Source: Pleurotus djamor
Lineage: Eukaryota > Basidiomycota > Agaricomycetes > Agaricales > Pleurotaceae
Direction: 5' to 3'
Assembly: GCA_029747585.1 (NCBI GenBank)
Contig: JAPEVF010000011.1
Location: 124,001-188,000, forward strand
DNA: 64,000 nt
Numbering within the stretch: the stretch's first letter is position 1; each line of letters opens with the position of its first letter. The notes below the pieces were generated by a model, which did no database searches, had not been told where the DNA came from, and was given only the letters and a program-made list of their open reading frames with translations. Positions 1 through 14,255 of this stretch are shown one piece after another. The translations under genes and the position numbers were made by a program.

Positions 1-1851
<1,851 letters not shown>

Positions 1852-1933
1852 CCCGAATTGTGGACGCGTATTGTAGTTTTGTGTACTATTCTAAGCTGTA
1901 TTATTAAAATTGTAGTCATTTTCGTTCGAATTG

Positions 1934-2758
1934 TCATGATGTGTGTAGAAGACTCGAATGTTTGATTGACTCCGTTGTTTCATCATCCTCGACACGCCGT
2001 GTACGTGGGCGGAAGGTCAGGCCCTCTTCTGATTCTCCATTCGTATGTTTGCCAGCGTCACCTGTGGTCTTGATCGAGCTCATAGCAAACGGCGGCATAC
2101 GGCTTTCGGGTATCAGGTGGCGTCGCGTAAGTGTAGGTGATGGTGGTCGTGAAGCTGCGGGCGAGAAGACTCCTACTCCGGACAGTTTCAAGCTGTTTTC
2201 TTCTGATGCAAAATATGCATGTGGATCGGAGACGTCGAGAGACGGCAACTCGCTACCCAGATGGATTGTTCCCGATGCGGCGTTGAGGTTCGAATGCGAT
2301 GCGACATCATCATCAAGCATGCCTGGACTAGGCGTATGTGTGAATCCAGAAATTGACTCAGCGGGAACGTGTTGAGGTATCTGAGGTGAGGCATCGAGGA
2401 TTTTGATGATGGGGGGNCGCCGCCTTGTCCGTTGTTGACGCCCTGACATCGTCAATGACGCCCAAAGTCCTTGCAATTATGTATGAAGCGACGTCCTACA
2501 TATGGACAATGTCAGTTCATCAGGTCAAATGTGGTTAAAGAGGACTGAATCTTAACGCACCAGACCTGTCAAGATCACAAATGGAAGAACCAAAGCAAAC
2601 GCGAGGACGCGGGACGTGTAGGCAGCCTTTCCAACCCAAGAAGCAGGGTGGTAATTGCATAAATGTTCCGTGTATAACTGCCAAAGCCTGGTAGGCAACG
2701 CGTACATAGCGTCTGTCGCTGTAAGCTCGGAGAGATATGCAGTAGTGGAGTTGGACAT
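1934..2758 (-). CDS. Small single-span membrane protein, function unknown
   Basis: Two exons (2561-2758 and 1934-2495) join across a 65-nt GTGCGT...TGTAG intron, giving about 252 residues. The N-terminal 66 residues end in a hydrophobic segment (VLAFALVLPFVILTGL) followed by DVASYIIARTLGVIDDVR. The rest is a polar serine/proline/threonine-rich tail. The frame is open through the tail only if the N at 2417, after a run of six Gs, is treated as surplus. Without that correction the protein would stop about 20 codons later. An upstream in-frame ATG at 2884 exists, but the extra residues look like leader sequence, so the ATG at 2758 was chosen. I recognise no family. A membrane-anchored protein is inferred only from the hydrophobic segment. 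It is convergent with the ESA1 gene, whose stop lies 82 bases away. Confidence 0.65.
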
Positions 2759-3224
2759 AGAGTAGTCTGAGTATTTGGGAGTGGCTAAGACAACGGAGGA
2801 GCTAAAAGTGCAGAACGTGGCCAGTCGCGCACATGATAACGACGCAGTTCGGTGGACCGTGTGAATCAGGGTATTTCGTTCCACTCATTTACATCCTGGT
2901 TGTAGACGAACCATTCTATAAGACAGAGAGAAGATACATCCATCCGAATGTTAACGCTATATAAGGTCCGACCAGTTGCGTTATACCGAGTATACTGCCA
3001 AGATATCATACACCGAACAACGATCAACGTTCATCAAACCCCAAATGTATGGAAAGTGGACAAGAGAAAGAAAAGAGCACGGGACAGCTGAGCGAGGGTA
3101 ACTAAGCAAAAGACGAGGACAGCGTAAAGGATAACAACAATGAAATGAATATCACTGAGCCCTTATCCAAACATAGATGAGAGTAGATCGGTAACACGAA
3201 GAAAAAGCGTAGGCAAGAAAGAGA

Positions 3225-6200
3225 CTATGGATACATGACATTAGAAGGGAACACGACACCGTCCGAGCGAACGAGAACCAGGGGCCTGCGTTTCGCGATC
3301 TGGTTCTCTGGCGGTAAGCAGCCCAAAACCTCCGTACATCGCACCTCGACATACGGCGAAGGCTCGGACCCGAAGAAAACGCTGACAGGGTCCGTCTTGG
3401 AGAAGTTCTCGCCATACACCGTCAACATCTTCGAGGCATGAGGGTTAGGTTTGGCGAGAACAGCCCTTGATGAAGCGCAATTGGATTTCGGTGCCTCAGA
3501 CGCCCTGTCTGGCGGAAGGTACTTGACGACACCCGGGAACGGCGTGACTGGCTTCGACGGTATGGGGAAGGAACCAGTGTGCGGCGCATGCTGGTTATCA
3601 AATAGTACGGGAGGGACGTAGAAGTTGTAACGAATTTGATCTGCAGAATATTTGTCATTTAGCCAACCCAATAATATCCATAGCGGAAAGGGGAACACCC
3701 ACCGGTACCAACAATTGTCCAGACGCTAGTCTCGCCAATATCAACTTCCCATAACGAGCCAGATGATGCACCTGCGTCGCTTCCAGATCCACGTCGACCA
3801 GAGGTGGCCGACCCTGCAGAGCTAGGTCTCCGCCTGCCCTTGGGCACGGCTTTAGGGATGCCTCCGGCACTCGACGTGGAGCGCTTCTTCTTGACGCGGC
3901 CGCCATCGTTAGATAGGAAATCTGCTGATGACGAAGATGGAGAGGCAGGGGCGCTGTCAACGGAGTTGTGACCAAAGTATTCGCTTCCACCTGAAGACAT
4001 CGGGGTTGAAGCAATGGGAGAGGCAGGAAGGGGAGGAGAGTTCGATCCACTTGAGCTCTTCCATTGGCGGCCCTCTATGGGACGGTAGGTGTTGACCTTC
4101 TCGCCCATGCAAGATAAGAAAGTCCCGGTTTGGCCTGGCGTGCCTAGTTCAGGCATGCCTTTGGTGGCATCGTAGACCTCGAAAGCGATTTTGTGTAGCT
4201 GTGACACAGGGTCACCACACACCTCGCCAGGGGCACAGTAGTGGTCCGCAACACCTTTAGCACCTTCCTGAAGTCCCCCACCAACGACGGTAGTTTGATG
4301 ATCGACCTTGCGAATGATCAAGACGGGACTAACGACGCCAGAAGTAAGACATTGCAAGACGACAGTCTGATTGTAGTAGATAGGAATTTGAGTTCCGTTG
4401 TTGGTAAAGGCGATCGCGTTAGGTGGTGGAGAAGGATAGTCTGGTTGGGGAGGTGGGGGTGGAGGGGCGTCAATGCCTCCCGCTGGCTTATTGACATCGA
4501 CGATGTACATCACAAAGGGATCTAGAATCACACGTTAGTAACACCGGACGAGAATTCAAACTAAAGGGAAACGAACCCCAACTAGCGGTGCGCGCAATGA
4601 ATGATGGAGTAGTCGAACGAGACCGTTGGTCCAAACCCATCAACGGGGCACCATCCGATCCCTTGAAGGAAGAGCCAGAACCTGACACACAGAGATACTT
4701 GGTCGACACAGTCTGTGACCGTAGACGATGGAAGAGGGAGATTGTCGACCCGTGGTTGATACACACTAAAGTATATTAAGCTAAGAATGTGAAGACACAA
4801 AGCCAGAGGAAAGAATGACACACATTCAAGGTTTTTAGCACTTTGGCGTTTCTTGCTAGGTTTGCTGATAACCTTGATGGGTCGGCTGGGGAACGTTCCA
4901 ATTACACGCTCAGGTTCGTCATCCGAGGCAGGAGCGGTGATCTTGACCAAAGCCTCAACTTTCTTCTTCTTCTCGTCGACATCTGAGATGAACAACTGCT
5001 TGCCCACACAACGTCCGATGTACGTAGTGCCCGTCGGTGGGTCGCTCACGTCGAAGGACTTTCCAGAGGATCCAGTCCACTCCACGGAACCTTCCTGTGG
5101 AACCGGCTCTCCGGAGATGGAGACGGTAACACGAGGAGGGCATAACTTCGGGTCCTCTCCACGTCGAACAATATCGGTCCACCATGAATTGCCGATCATG
5201 ATAGCGGTGGGTGGAGGACAAAGGAACCTGAGAGAATTTATCAAGACCTTGAAACACCAATGTTGTTCAGAGGTATACCCACCGCTTCTCCGTGCCATAC
5301 GACTTTTGAGCAACTTTGCTCGACATGACAATGACAGTCCGCTCTCCAAAAGCCAGACGGTTCGGAGTGCGAACGTATTGATCGAGGAAGGGTCTATTTG
5401 ACTCACAGTGTTAGAGGAGGGAAATTGACAAAGAAATGCCATATGGGCAACTAACCTGATGAAAGTTTGGAGGTCATTCGAAGCCCCCATGACGGAATGA
5501 CCCTGGATCCTCATACGAGCGAGGGTCTCGTCGACAGCAGGCATTCGAAGGGGCACGACTGGATGGGGGTTGGAGGGCATGTAATGGGGCATATCGTCGT
5601 TGAAGCCGTTATCACGGAAATCGTGTGTGGCATGGGGTGCCACTCCACGGAGAACATCCCCGTTGTGGTTGGGGGGCATATGTGATGGAACGGAGGGTTG
5701 ATCTTGATGGAAACGGCGGTCTGGGAAATGAGAGAGCGATGGAGGGGGAAAGGGGAGGCCGTTGCTGACCGACATTGGGTAGTCATCATGGAAATCGGAG
5801 GGGAAGCTGCCGTTGCTGACGCCTGACATTCTGCGACCTGATATGAGGTCTGGATACTGGTGCGAGGGATTGAAGTCCTTTCCAGGGGGGNAAAGAGGGG
5901 TGGTGGAGGCCGCCTACGGGATCGCTGGGGGTAAGTGGGGAGACTTTGCCACTCGAATAGGCTGAAGACATTCCGTTCATGACGTCGTAAGGATTCGAAC
6001 CTGGGGCCGAAGCGTTGAATGGGGAAACTGGATCTGCAAAGGGTGGCGGGTGGGAGTAGATGCTGTAAAGGAAGGCGTATATTAGAGCGAGCGCGACAGG
6101 GAAGGGGTCAGAGTGAGTCACCGATGGGAAGAGAAGGAGTTTGAGGAGTTTGTGTTGAAGATATCGTAGTTTGAGTGATCTGAGGTGTCGAGGGGGTCGA

Positions 6201-6498
6201 GGGGCTGCATTGTGTGGTGGGACGATGAGGACTGGGGGTGGTCGATGTTGAAGTTCTGATCGAGGTCCTGGTGGAAGAGCGGGTGCTGGGAGGAGGTCGG
6301 GGAGGTTGCGGCGGAGGCAAAGTCCATGGACAGTTTTTTGTCTGAGATGGTGGTGGTAGCGGATGAAGAGGGATTGAGTATGTCAGCCAAGTCCCAGCGA
6401 GACGCGACTGAGGAGTGCGCGGTGTTGTCAACGTATTCTGATCGGCGTTCGGGAGTTGCCGAGGTCTGGAGAGGGGGGAGCCAAGCAGCCTGTGCCAT
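3225..6498 (-). CDS. CSL (Su(H)/RBP-J/LAG-1) family transcription factor
   Basis: Sequence-specific nuclear DNA-binding protein of the CSL class; fungal members (for example S. pombe Cbf11/Cbf12) act without Notch. Seven exons were assembled: 6122-6498, 5456-6062, 5283-5393, 4824-5227, 4577-4765, 3703-4521 and 3225-3640. They give about 973 residues once the N at 5891 is skipped. The N-terminal third is a low-complexity Ser/Pro/Asn/His region. The LAG1 DNA-binding domain reads RTPNRLAFGERTVIVMSSKV then AQKSYGTEKRFLCPPPTA. The beta-trefoil follows with HGSTISLFHRLRSQTVSTKY. The C-terminus carries an IPT/TIG-like segment (MLTVYGENF...VFFGSEP). A proline-rich insert (eight prolines near 4450) and a serine/basic insert (about 3780-4060) interrupt the conserved core, as is usual for fungal CSL. 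Start at 6498 was chosen as the first ATG after the N at 6543; the exact N-terminus is uncertain. Confidence 0.92.
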
Positions 6499-9400
6499 GC
6501 ACGAGCGACAGAGTCTGTCTGAGGGAGAAGGAGGAGGAGGAGNAGAGACCCACCACCTCACACTCTTTTTATTCCCTATTTTATCGCCCAAAACATATCC
6601 TGCCCCAATTCGGCAGTTCGGCTTCAAAATCCCAAATTTGCCCAGATTTCCCAGTCCCCTCTCCGCTCCGATTTTGTGCCCAACCTGCCCGATTGGCTCA
6701 GACGCCCTCCCCCATCTCGAGCACAAGGTCGGTCGGCGGAATTAGANTTCCCTCATCGTCCGTCTCGATCTCCCCCTCGGCATTCCCCGCACACCTCGAC
6801 GCCTCCCTCTCCTCCTGAATCCCTCCCTGACTCCTTTCCTGACTCTAATTATGCCTCGACTCCCTGCCCATCCCCCAGAACCCATTCACACAGAGACAGA
6901 CACACCACACGCAGCCAATATCCACCAGCGACAGACTCCAGCAGAGCCCCCCCTTACGTACGGACATATACCCATCTGATAGGCACATAACAACACCCAC
7001 ACCACCACCATCTCAATTCATTTCCATACACAGCAATTCTCAGATCAAGGAAACCAGTTTGCAGATCCACCTGAGCCAACCTTCTCCGACTCGCGTGCCT
7101 TACAACTCCAGCCATCCATGCTTATATTTTTATATCCCTCTGTGCTTGTTTATATGTCAACTCGTCTTCTCGACTCTACCATGGAAATCGAATCCCAATC
7201 TNCCCCCCATCTCATTTTTGGCATCTCTCGGTCAACGCCGTGAATATTCTAAAGAACTGACGGCATACGGAGCCTGTAAAACCTACTTCTGCGCATGGTA
7301 CTACTGCACTCGGGAACCCGGTCCCCATCACAATGTCAGTGCTCCGCAGTGCAATGATACGCCCATTCTCAGTCAGATGCCCACCACTCCCCTCAGCCCC
7401 CCAGCTCCCCTCTCGCAATCGTCCATATGGCACCCCCCTCAGCTTATTCATTTACCGCCAACTTTATTGATATCCTTTCAGACTCTTTGTCTGGCCCGCC
7501 GGCTCGTCATTTTCTGACGGTGTCTATTCCACTCCTGCCAGGGTCGTTATCCATCTCGGGGTACCCCTTCTCCGTCTCTCACATACCGTGTGATCGTGTC
7601 GAGCTTCCAAAACACTCTGACTTTCCGTTCTACCCCCAACAAGCCTTGATCAATTNCTGTGCCCTACTACCTTCCTACCCTTTTGGGTCACCTCGGCTAG
7701 CCTGTCAAATGTGGCTTTAGACGTGGTGGCGCCACCTGACGATATAAATGGGTCATATTTTAGAGAAGCNTCAAACNGCACGTTAGGGCTCCGATACGCC
7801 TGTCGATAGGCGTTCACAGCGAACGACATGGCTGACGGGTCGAAATGAAATCAACGAAGCCGTCTCTTCACCGTGGTCTANACCCCATGACGTCAAATTC
7901 AATCCATCAACCCAATGCGCACTACTANGAAGACTAGACTTTATCGCTGGCGTCTCGGGGCCATATCGCACGTAGTCTTCTCCGCCGATGATCCTGCAAC
8001 GAGNATCTATGGCGACCAAGGTTTCGCAGGGAGACCATCATATCTTAGATAGTCCAAGGATCGTTCGGATGGGTGCCTAACCAAAAGCTATGACGGTGGC
8101 GTGCAGTGTGGGAGAGGGCAATCCATACTGAAAGGCTTGGACAGTCCACCGCACTAAAATCTGAGTAAATAAGAAACAGGAATATAAATGAATTTNGTCC
8201 ATGGTGCCGGCGGTTGCTGATTACCGCCGGTCGTCCCCCAATACGCATANGAAAACGGGTTCCCACTAGGGCGCACACTTGCGATCCTGCATTTTCCTGT
8301 CCCTTTAGTTTCGATCTAACGATATCAAGTAATCTTTATGTGCGATGAACTCACCCATCAGAGCCGCGGTGAAGTGAGCGACGGGCTTGTGTGCGGCACG
8401 TCCTACCGAAGTTGATCTGTTTCAGACATACAANCAAGTGCATACCTGCAAGCCCTCGATAGAGAAAACATGATTTGAATCTGAGCGATGGGGTAAAGTG
8501 AAAATGCCGTAATGGCCAACATGCTTCCGCTAATCCGTCCGATGGGCCTCAGGAATCGAAGCAAACCATAACGTTGCCTTTGCAAGCGAGGAACAGGTAA
8601 ATTTGTGGCATACGTATTCCATCGCGGAGAAATGGCGATCCCACTAGTGCGTGAACGAGCGGTTTATGGAGGACATGCACGATTGGCGAGGAAAGTGCCA
8701 GTTCAGAAGGGAGAGGGATCTTGTGATCGGGGGTTCGATTGGTATGTGGCTGTCGCGCCCAGCAAACTTGCAAAGTGCATTGAGGACGCGTAATTGGAGG
8801 GTCTGAGACAGACTCGTTGTCAAGAACTTCGGATCTATCGTCCGCAAAGGGAGGATCGTTGGCGGACTTGGAAGCTGGAATAGCATACGCACGTTCTGCG
8901 AAGAAAAGTCCTTTCTGCAGGATATCACCATCAAGTCATTCGTGCACTGTTACAATTTTAATGACGAATGAACTAAACTCAGCTGAATGAAGGTTTGNGC
9001 ACCTGGAAGGACCGCCATAAGTGCGGCTGAAACCCTGAGAGTGAGAGATTTATGATGACAGACATCGTCACGGCATGGATGGGAGCGATTTTATTACATT
9101 GGAGATGTGCTTTTCCCTGGGTTGTCAAGAGTCTGATCTGGTGTGTATGATTACGACACCGAGTTGATCAGAATAGCCTGATGNNNNNNCTCACTATCTT
9201 TCAGTTTTCCGAATCCTGGCACGGCGAGTGCATGTCAAGGTTGGAGGCGCTCCGGCAGGCTGAATGATGCACGGTGGGGCAATTTGAATAATTTTGAGGA
9301 TTAATTACTTCCCGGTTGATAAGGTTAGTGAGGAAGTGGCAATGTGGGGCGGAGTTGAACGGGAGTCGCGTTGGCCGTCGAAGGCGTTCCTGAACACGTG

Positions 9401-9644
9401 AAGTACGGTTNNGAGCGCTAAGCCAGAGTTTGTGTGCGGGCCAATGTCTGTTGATTGCCCGTCCACCTCTGAATTTGCACAGCCAAACTCTTTCTCGTCC
9501 AGCGCTGGCGGCCAACTCGTTCCTTCGCATTCTNTCGCACAAGCTGCTGCTTGATCCTGGATCACTGGCGCACGTCATTTAGCAGTCNACTTCATATCCC
9601 ATCATCGACATCCCANNNCNNNTGCCCGCCCTAGCCTCGAACTC
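6499..9644. other. Gene-poor, N-containing intergenic stretch
   Basis: No gene with a recognisable product was found. The first kilobase (about 6570-7560) is strongly pyrimidine-rich on the plus strand, as fungal leader and promoter regions often are. There is a six-base N block at 9184-9189, and single Ns elsewhere. The minus strand carries an open frame (about 8549-8930) that I could not assign. No tRNA, transposon ends or tandem repeats were recognised by eye. Confidence 0.5.
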
Positions 9645-11297
9645 ATGTCATTGTCCGACCATTCATCATATACCCTACAGGCGCCCCGTCCTCGCCCACC
9701 GCCTCCGCCGCTTACATTTAGAGAATCCTACAAATCATCGTCAAGTATACAGGACTCACAGACACTCCTCTATGATCTACCTTCGCCGCCTCCAATACCT
9801 TCGCCACCTCCATCCAGTCCTCGAAGAACGCGTTTGACGTCGCCTACGTCGCCTACTTTTCCNGGTCGTTCAAGAACTCCTGGAAGTGGAAGAGCCACGC
9901 CCCAACCAGGTGGACGAACCCGNTCATCNACCCCTCTGGGCGTATCTCAAAGTGANCTGGAGACNTTCGCGCAGTATTGCAGATCATGGTAAGTGCTTGA
10001 GCAACTCAGCGTTTATCTTCTCTTCAACTGGCATAGGTACTTCGATCAAGACGAAGAAGCTGGTCGTCAGATGACACAGACTCTGACTGGCCTGCCTCCA
10101 TCCCAACGCGCACCGTTTTCGAGGTTGCAAGCGTCCATTCGATCTGCGTTCCATGATTCTGTACGGGCACGGAAAGCAGCCGAGTTTCGCGCACATCTGA
10201 GTGCCACGTCCCCTGGAGGGTCGTTATCTCTGGCCGCACGCGCAGATCCTCGAGGCCCTCTTGCTCAAAAAGGTATGTTTTCTCAGTACCTANCGTATAT
10301 ATAGACCTTAACGGCACNCAGAGCGTCATACTCGCTTCGATCAATTCGTGAGGACTTGGTGCACGATGGGCATGCCTGGCACTAAGCCTTTTTTCGAAGG
10401 TTTGTGGGGAATCATGCGCCTGGAGGTCGTTCCGCAGCATCTTGGCGGTGCCGGCACCTACAGGATAGACTGGGAGTTGGACGACGCTGTGTTCAAGGAA
10501 GCTGCGTATGTAACTTTGACACTCATATTCGTGGAATGCCCGAAACAACGTGACTCGCCTTTTTCCATAGCGGCAAAGAATTCATGCTAGAAGCCATTGA
10601 TGTTCTGAAGGGGGTACGTAAAGCCAGTGCTTTNCCCACTTCCGTCGCATGACCGTCGATTTAGGTACTAGGGTTCGAAGAAATTGGGTCGGTTCAGCGA
10701 AGANCACCGTCTGGGGGTCTTGCTGCTTCGGAAATCCCGACACCGTTGCAGCCACTTTCTTCTTCTTCGGGTCGTTCCTCAACTATATTACCAACCGTTC
10801 AACCGAAGCGCGCAAGGGCCCCTAGTGACCCATTCTTAGATGCGCCCGCTCGTTCGAGATCCATACCTCCGACGGCACGCAATTCTGGGGACGCTGCTGC
10901 GCTGTGTATCAAATACGACGGCGATGTTGAAGCCATCAGTCCTAACCCTGCTGATGGGGACGAACCTCGGGGCGCTCCTTGGAATAATGCCTTTCAGGGT
11001 GATGATCTCGAGGAGGATGGGCTCAGATTGTGGACTTCACCAGACCTTACCAATCCAGAATACCTCATTCTTCTTGGTCTCTTNCCCTCCTTCATAACAC
11101 GGCGCTCGCTACCTCGCTTCCCTTTATCGGACCGCNGTAGACAACCGGATATCGAAGAGGGAGATGACGATCTCGCTCTGGAGGAAATCCGTGTCGGCAC
11201 TGGGACTATCCGTTTGAGCGCGAAAGTGCGTAGTGACGGATGGGAGGGTGGGTGGTGGACTCGCTTCATCATGTGGTTACGTAGGATATTCTGCTAG
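9645..11297 (+). CDS. Conserved-looking protein of unknown function
   Basis: Five exons are supported by canonical introns: GTAAGT...CATAG near 9990-10036, GTATGT...CAG near 10272-10320, GTATGT...CATAG near 10506-10570 and GTACGT...TTTAG near 10615-10664. The N-terminus (MSLSDHSSYTLQ) is proline/serine-rich with repeated SPT motifs. A folded core follows, containing YFDQDEEAGRQMTQTLTGLP, then TWCTMGMPGTKPFFEGLWGI, and RIDWELDDAVFKEAAGKEFM leading into LEAIDVLKGVLGFEE. A polar linker and a tryptophan-rich C-terminus (WEGGWWTRFIMWLRRIFC) end the protein. The last segment could be amphipathic or membrane-associated. I do not recognise the family. The Ns inside (for example 11084) fit as ordinary unknown bases because the frame holds across them. 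Confidence 0.75.
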
Positions 11298-12781
11298 TCA
11301 AGTTGAGCGCGCATTTACTAGTCATCTTTGTTGATCGGACAACTACTCGTGTATATATTTGTGATTAGGACCTACTCCATATCAACANTTCCCCAGGCCG
11401 TGCTGGTTCATCATTCTAAGCGACAGTGATCACGATCAACTCANGNNTANNANNTNNNGTTCGTCGCATANCCAGCTCCACATGTAGAACGCATGGCTCA
11501 GGTTCTCTCCCGATCACAGTGTATCCTGAGGTGTANGTCGATTTCGCACTCAGATTGAACCGCGAGCGGCGTGCTCCATCTTGATATGTTGAGCCTGCTC
11601 AAGCTTAAGTCACGGTTGGACATTACAGTTCTCCCGCATTGACGAATTGCGACGCCAGCTTCCGTTCCATTCCCTTGGCTCTGAAGCTGAAGTAGGCGAT
11701 ATTTTACTTCCCGGTTATATCTTGCACGAACACCCTTTCAACGCGGGAGCCGGCTTTGAATGAATGAGGCGTGGGTTGGTTGATGTATTTCCGTGGATCC
11801 ATGGACGATTGGTGTGACTAGTTACCAATGGGGAGAAAAACAGGTACCATTTCCTATCCATACTTTGTCTAGCANTTCTGACATGGAGGTCCTCTTTTTG
11901 TATAATGAATGACAGATACACCNAGAGGAGAACATACGTCCGACCGCTCGACTGGACATCCGAATAGCGATGTCACTAGCCAACTGAGAACGTTCGCTTA
12001 ACATGGAGTCCGGAGGTTATTGAGGGTATCAGTGACAACGACGCCGGTCTGCATCCCCGAGTCAGCCCTTGTCATGAAAACANGTTACGGCATGCAGAAG
12101 CGTGCGCTCCCGCAGGTATTCTCGTTGGGGTACATTATTATGAAGGNATGGGTGGCNCCTTGGCCCCTCTATACGCGCGGTACTAATGATTTGAACCTGG
12201 CCTTGTTGCTGAGGAGACTTGTTGACGGCAAACGACGGATTACAGAGGCATNGGACNCCTTCATACGAAAACCCTTTCTCATTGAAGATCTAGGGTGTTA
12301 CCTACTCACTAGATCTCTAGGCCGCACTACAGTAAATCAAACTCCTATTGCTTCCTTCGTACAAGATCCAAGGGACCATGAACAAGGGGTCCAAATACCG
12401 AGGTGCGACTTATAAGATTCAGCTTCAGGGGACCGGAGGATATCAAGCCTTACTTCCGTAGATTCTGTTTGGACTCCAATTATGTTCTATGATGAGAGAG
12501 AAGTTGATCATGATGCGAAGCGGAAGTATTTGATCTCGAATGGGTTTAACCATATCCTTTCCTCGGAGAAACCACGTTACTTCTCTAATGAGCCCACGGG
12601 CGGTGAGATTTGGTGGTTAAGTGAGGCATAGTTTAACAATGATGGTCCATAGGTTAAACACAGAGGAGNGATCATTNATATATACGNATAACATAGTCTG
12701 ACCAAATTCGGTTGNANNACCNTTATGATGGACACTGGCTCTCTTCGTTCTGNGGCAACCAAGTCCTGCACCTGAAGGGGT
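11298..12781. other. Gene-poor stretch with many Ns
   Basis: I see no assignable gene here. Ns cluster at 11445-11470 and at several single sites. A short plus-strand open frame ends at 12631 and is described among the findings. The stretch from about 12680 to the end of the first GRF gene resembles the sequence starting near 14150, so the tandem duplication reaches at least this far past the stop codon. Confidence 0.5.
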
Positions 12782-13840
12782 TCATNAAGACTTACTCGCC
12801 ANTTGAGCTTGGAGGGTCTCGATTTTGAGCAGAAGTTTAAGCCTANGACGCAGATGAGTGTACAAAATCCGACGATTGTGAGGTGNGACTTACTCCTTCA
12901 CTTTTTTCTTCAAGGCTTCAATTTGCTTATCTTTCGCCCTATTGCTTTCNACCAATTTATTTATGCCATTTTCGAANGACCCAGCCATGTCCAACAAGTC
13001 AGATATTGTGAATATATCATCGACGGGAGAATCGTCCTGAGTGTGGTAGGATTCNTCAATTAACCGCGGTGATTAAAAAATGCAGGCCGTCTACCTCGTC
13101 GCTATCATCGTCACTATCGACAGGGCTCAATGCGCGAGCCTTNCCCTTATTTGTAGATGGACCCAAATTCGTGAGATGTGATGGCGCGCGATCAGGAGTG
13201 CTCGAAAAGCGGAAGCGCTTCGCAGGGAATTCGTCAGTATCATCATCGTCTGATTCATCATCTGANTTGTTTCCCTGAGACTTGGGGGAAGAATAGCGAT
13301 AGAGTCGTCTGCGCCGCTTGGCTGAGGAGCCAGAGCGCGGAGGAGTGAGAGGGTGTTGTGGTGTCCTGTTACCCCTGAGACCTCTGTAATTCGCTTGAGC
13401 GGAGGGAGACTGGTTGGAAAGGGGCGTAGAGGGGGATTAGACAGGCATGTATAAATGCTACAGAGGTCTTACAGTTGATTCAGTGTCGAGTGGTTGAGAT
13501 TGAGCATGACTGCTTAAGCCCTGTTGCGTGGGCTTGGGTGGCAATGGTATACCATCCTCAGGCTCTGGTAGTGTATCTTCCCAGACTGTGATACTTTGAG
13601 TCGATGATCATCTGCGTCGAAGGATAGGCGGACTCACCGAAGAATTTACAGCTCGTCTGATCGGAGCTGTGCTTCATACAAGTCCAAAATGCACTATCGG
13701 AAAGATGGATTAGCGATGGGACTGCATTATNGCACAGGACGAGAGCCCGACCGGCCAGGATTACGGATGGTCTGACTGATGCCACGGCGTGTTGCGATAC
13801 CGCATCGACAGGTAGGAGGGAAATCAGTCGCGTCCGCCAT
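12782..13840 (-). CDS. GRF zinc-finger/coiled-coil protein, tandem copy 1
   Basis: The first exon (13752-13840) reads MADATDFPPTCRCG...NPGR. After a 58-nt intron (13694-13751), exon 2 (13638-13693) gives AFWTCMKHSSDQTSCKFF, and after a further intron (13586-13637) VWEDTLPEPEDG. Together these make a GRF zinc finger: CxCG, NPGRxFWxC, CxFFxWED, with four candidate zinc cysteines. In APE2, TOP3A, NEIL3 and TTF2 this domain binds single-stranded DNA. The middle is Ser/Pro/Asp-rich with KRRRRLYR and KRFRFS basic patches, which could be nuclear signals. The C-terminus is a coiled coil (SNRAKDKQIEALKKKVKE, then LKLLLKIETLQ). Several Ns make exact splicing and the last codon (12782 or 12785) uncertain. 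Function is unknown; nucleic-acid binding is inferred from the domain. Confidence 0.75.
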
Positions 13841-14255
13841 GGTATTTGTCTGAGAGCAAGTTGGGGTTGAGAGAAGAAGGAAGTCTGATTTGTCCGTTCC
13901 CAGACAGTAGACGGTGTAGTTTGATGTCGCTCGAAAAGGAAATCACCTCAAACAGCGAAGAATGATAGTATATGACTGAGGCACGACGTTCTCTTGAACG
14001 TTGCTCGACTTGTGATGTGACAATCGCAGGGTGGATGTGTAGGACGTTGCGAGTATTTTCCCGAGGGCTCAATGCAATTGAGATGTACCCCACATTCGTG
14101 GAGTACGTTGATAATCTGTGCAATTATATAGATACTTACGGATAATCCATACATACAAATAACATAGTCTGACCACATTCGATTAGACCGCCGTTAGCAT
14201 AGGCATTGCCACTTTCTTTCTTTATAGACGACGAGGTGCTACATTCCTCGGGTGA

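Noticed and set aside
5985..5998. GGATTCGAACC, resembling a tRNA T-arm complement
   Set aside because: It is inside a CSL coding exon and no cloverleaf can be drawn around it.
12020..12415. Plus-strand open frame of about 130 codons
   Set aside because: It contains several Ns, has no motif or splice structure, and lies in a gene-poor stretch; likely chance.
6499..12781. Transposon or retroelement in the gene-poor, N-containing stretches
   Set aside because: No reverse transcriptase, integrase, transposase motif or terminal repeats were seen.
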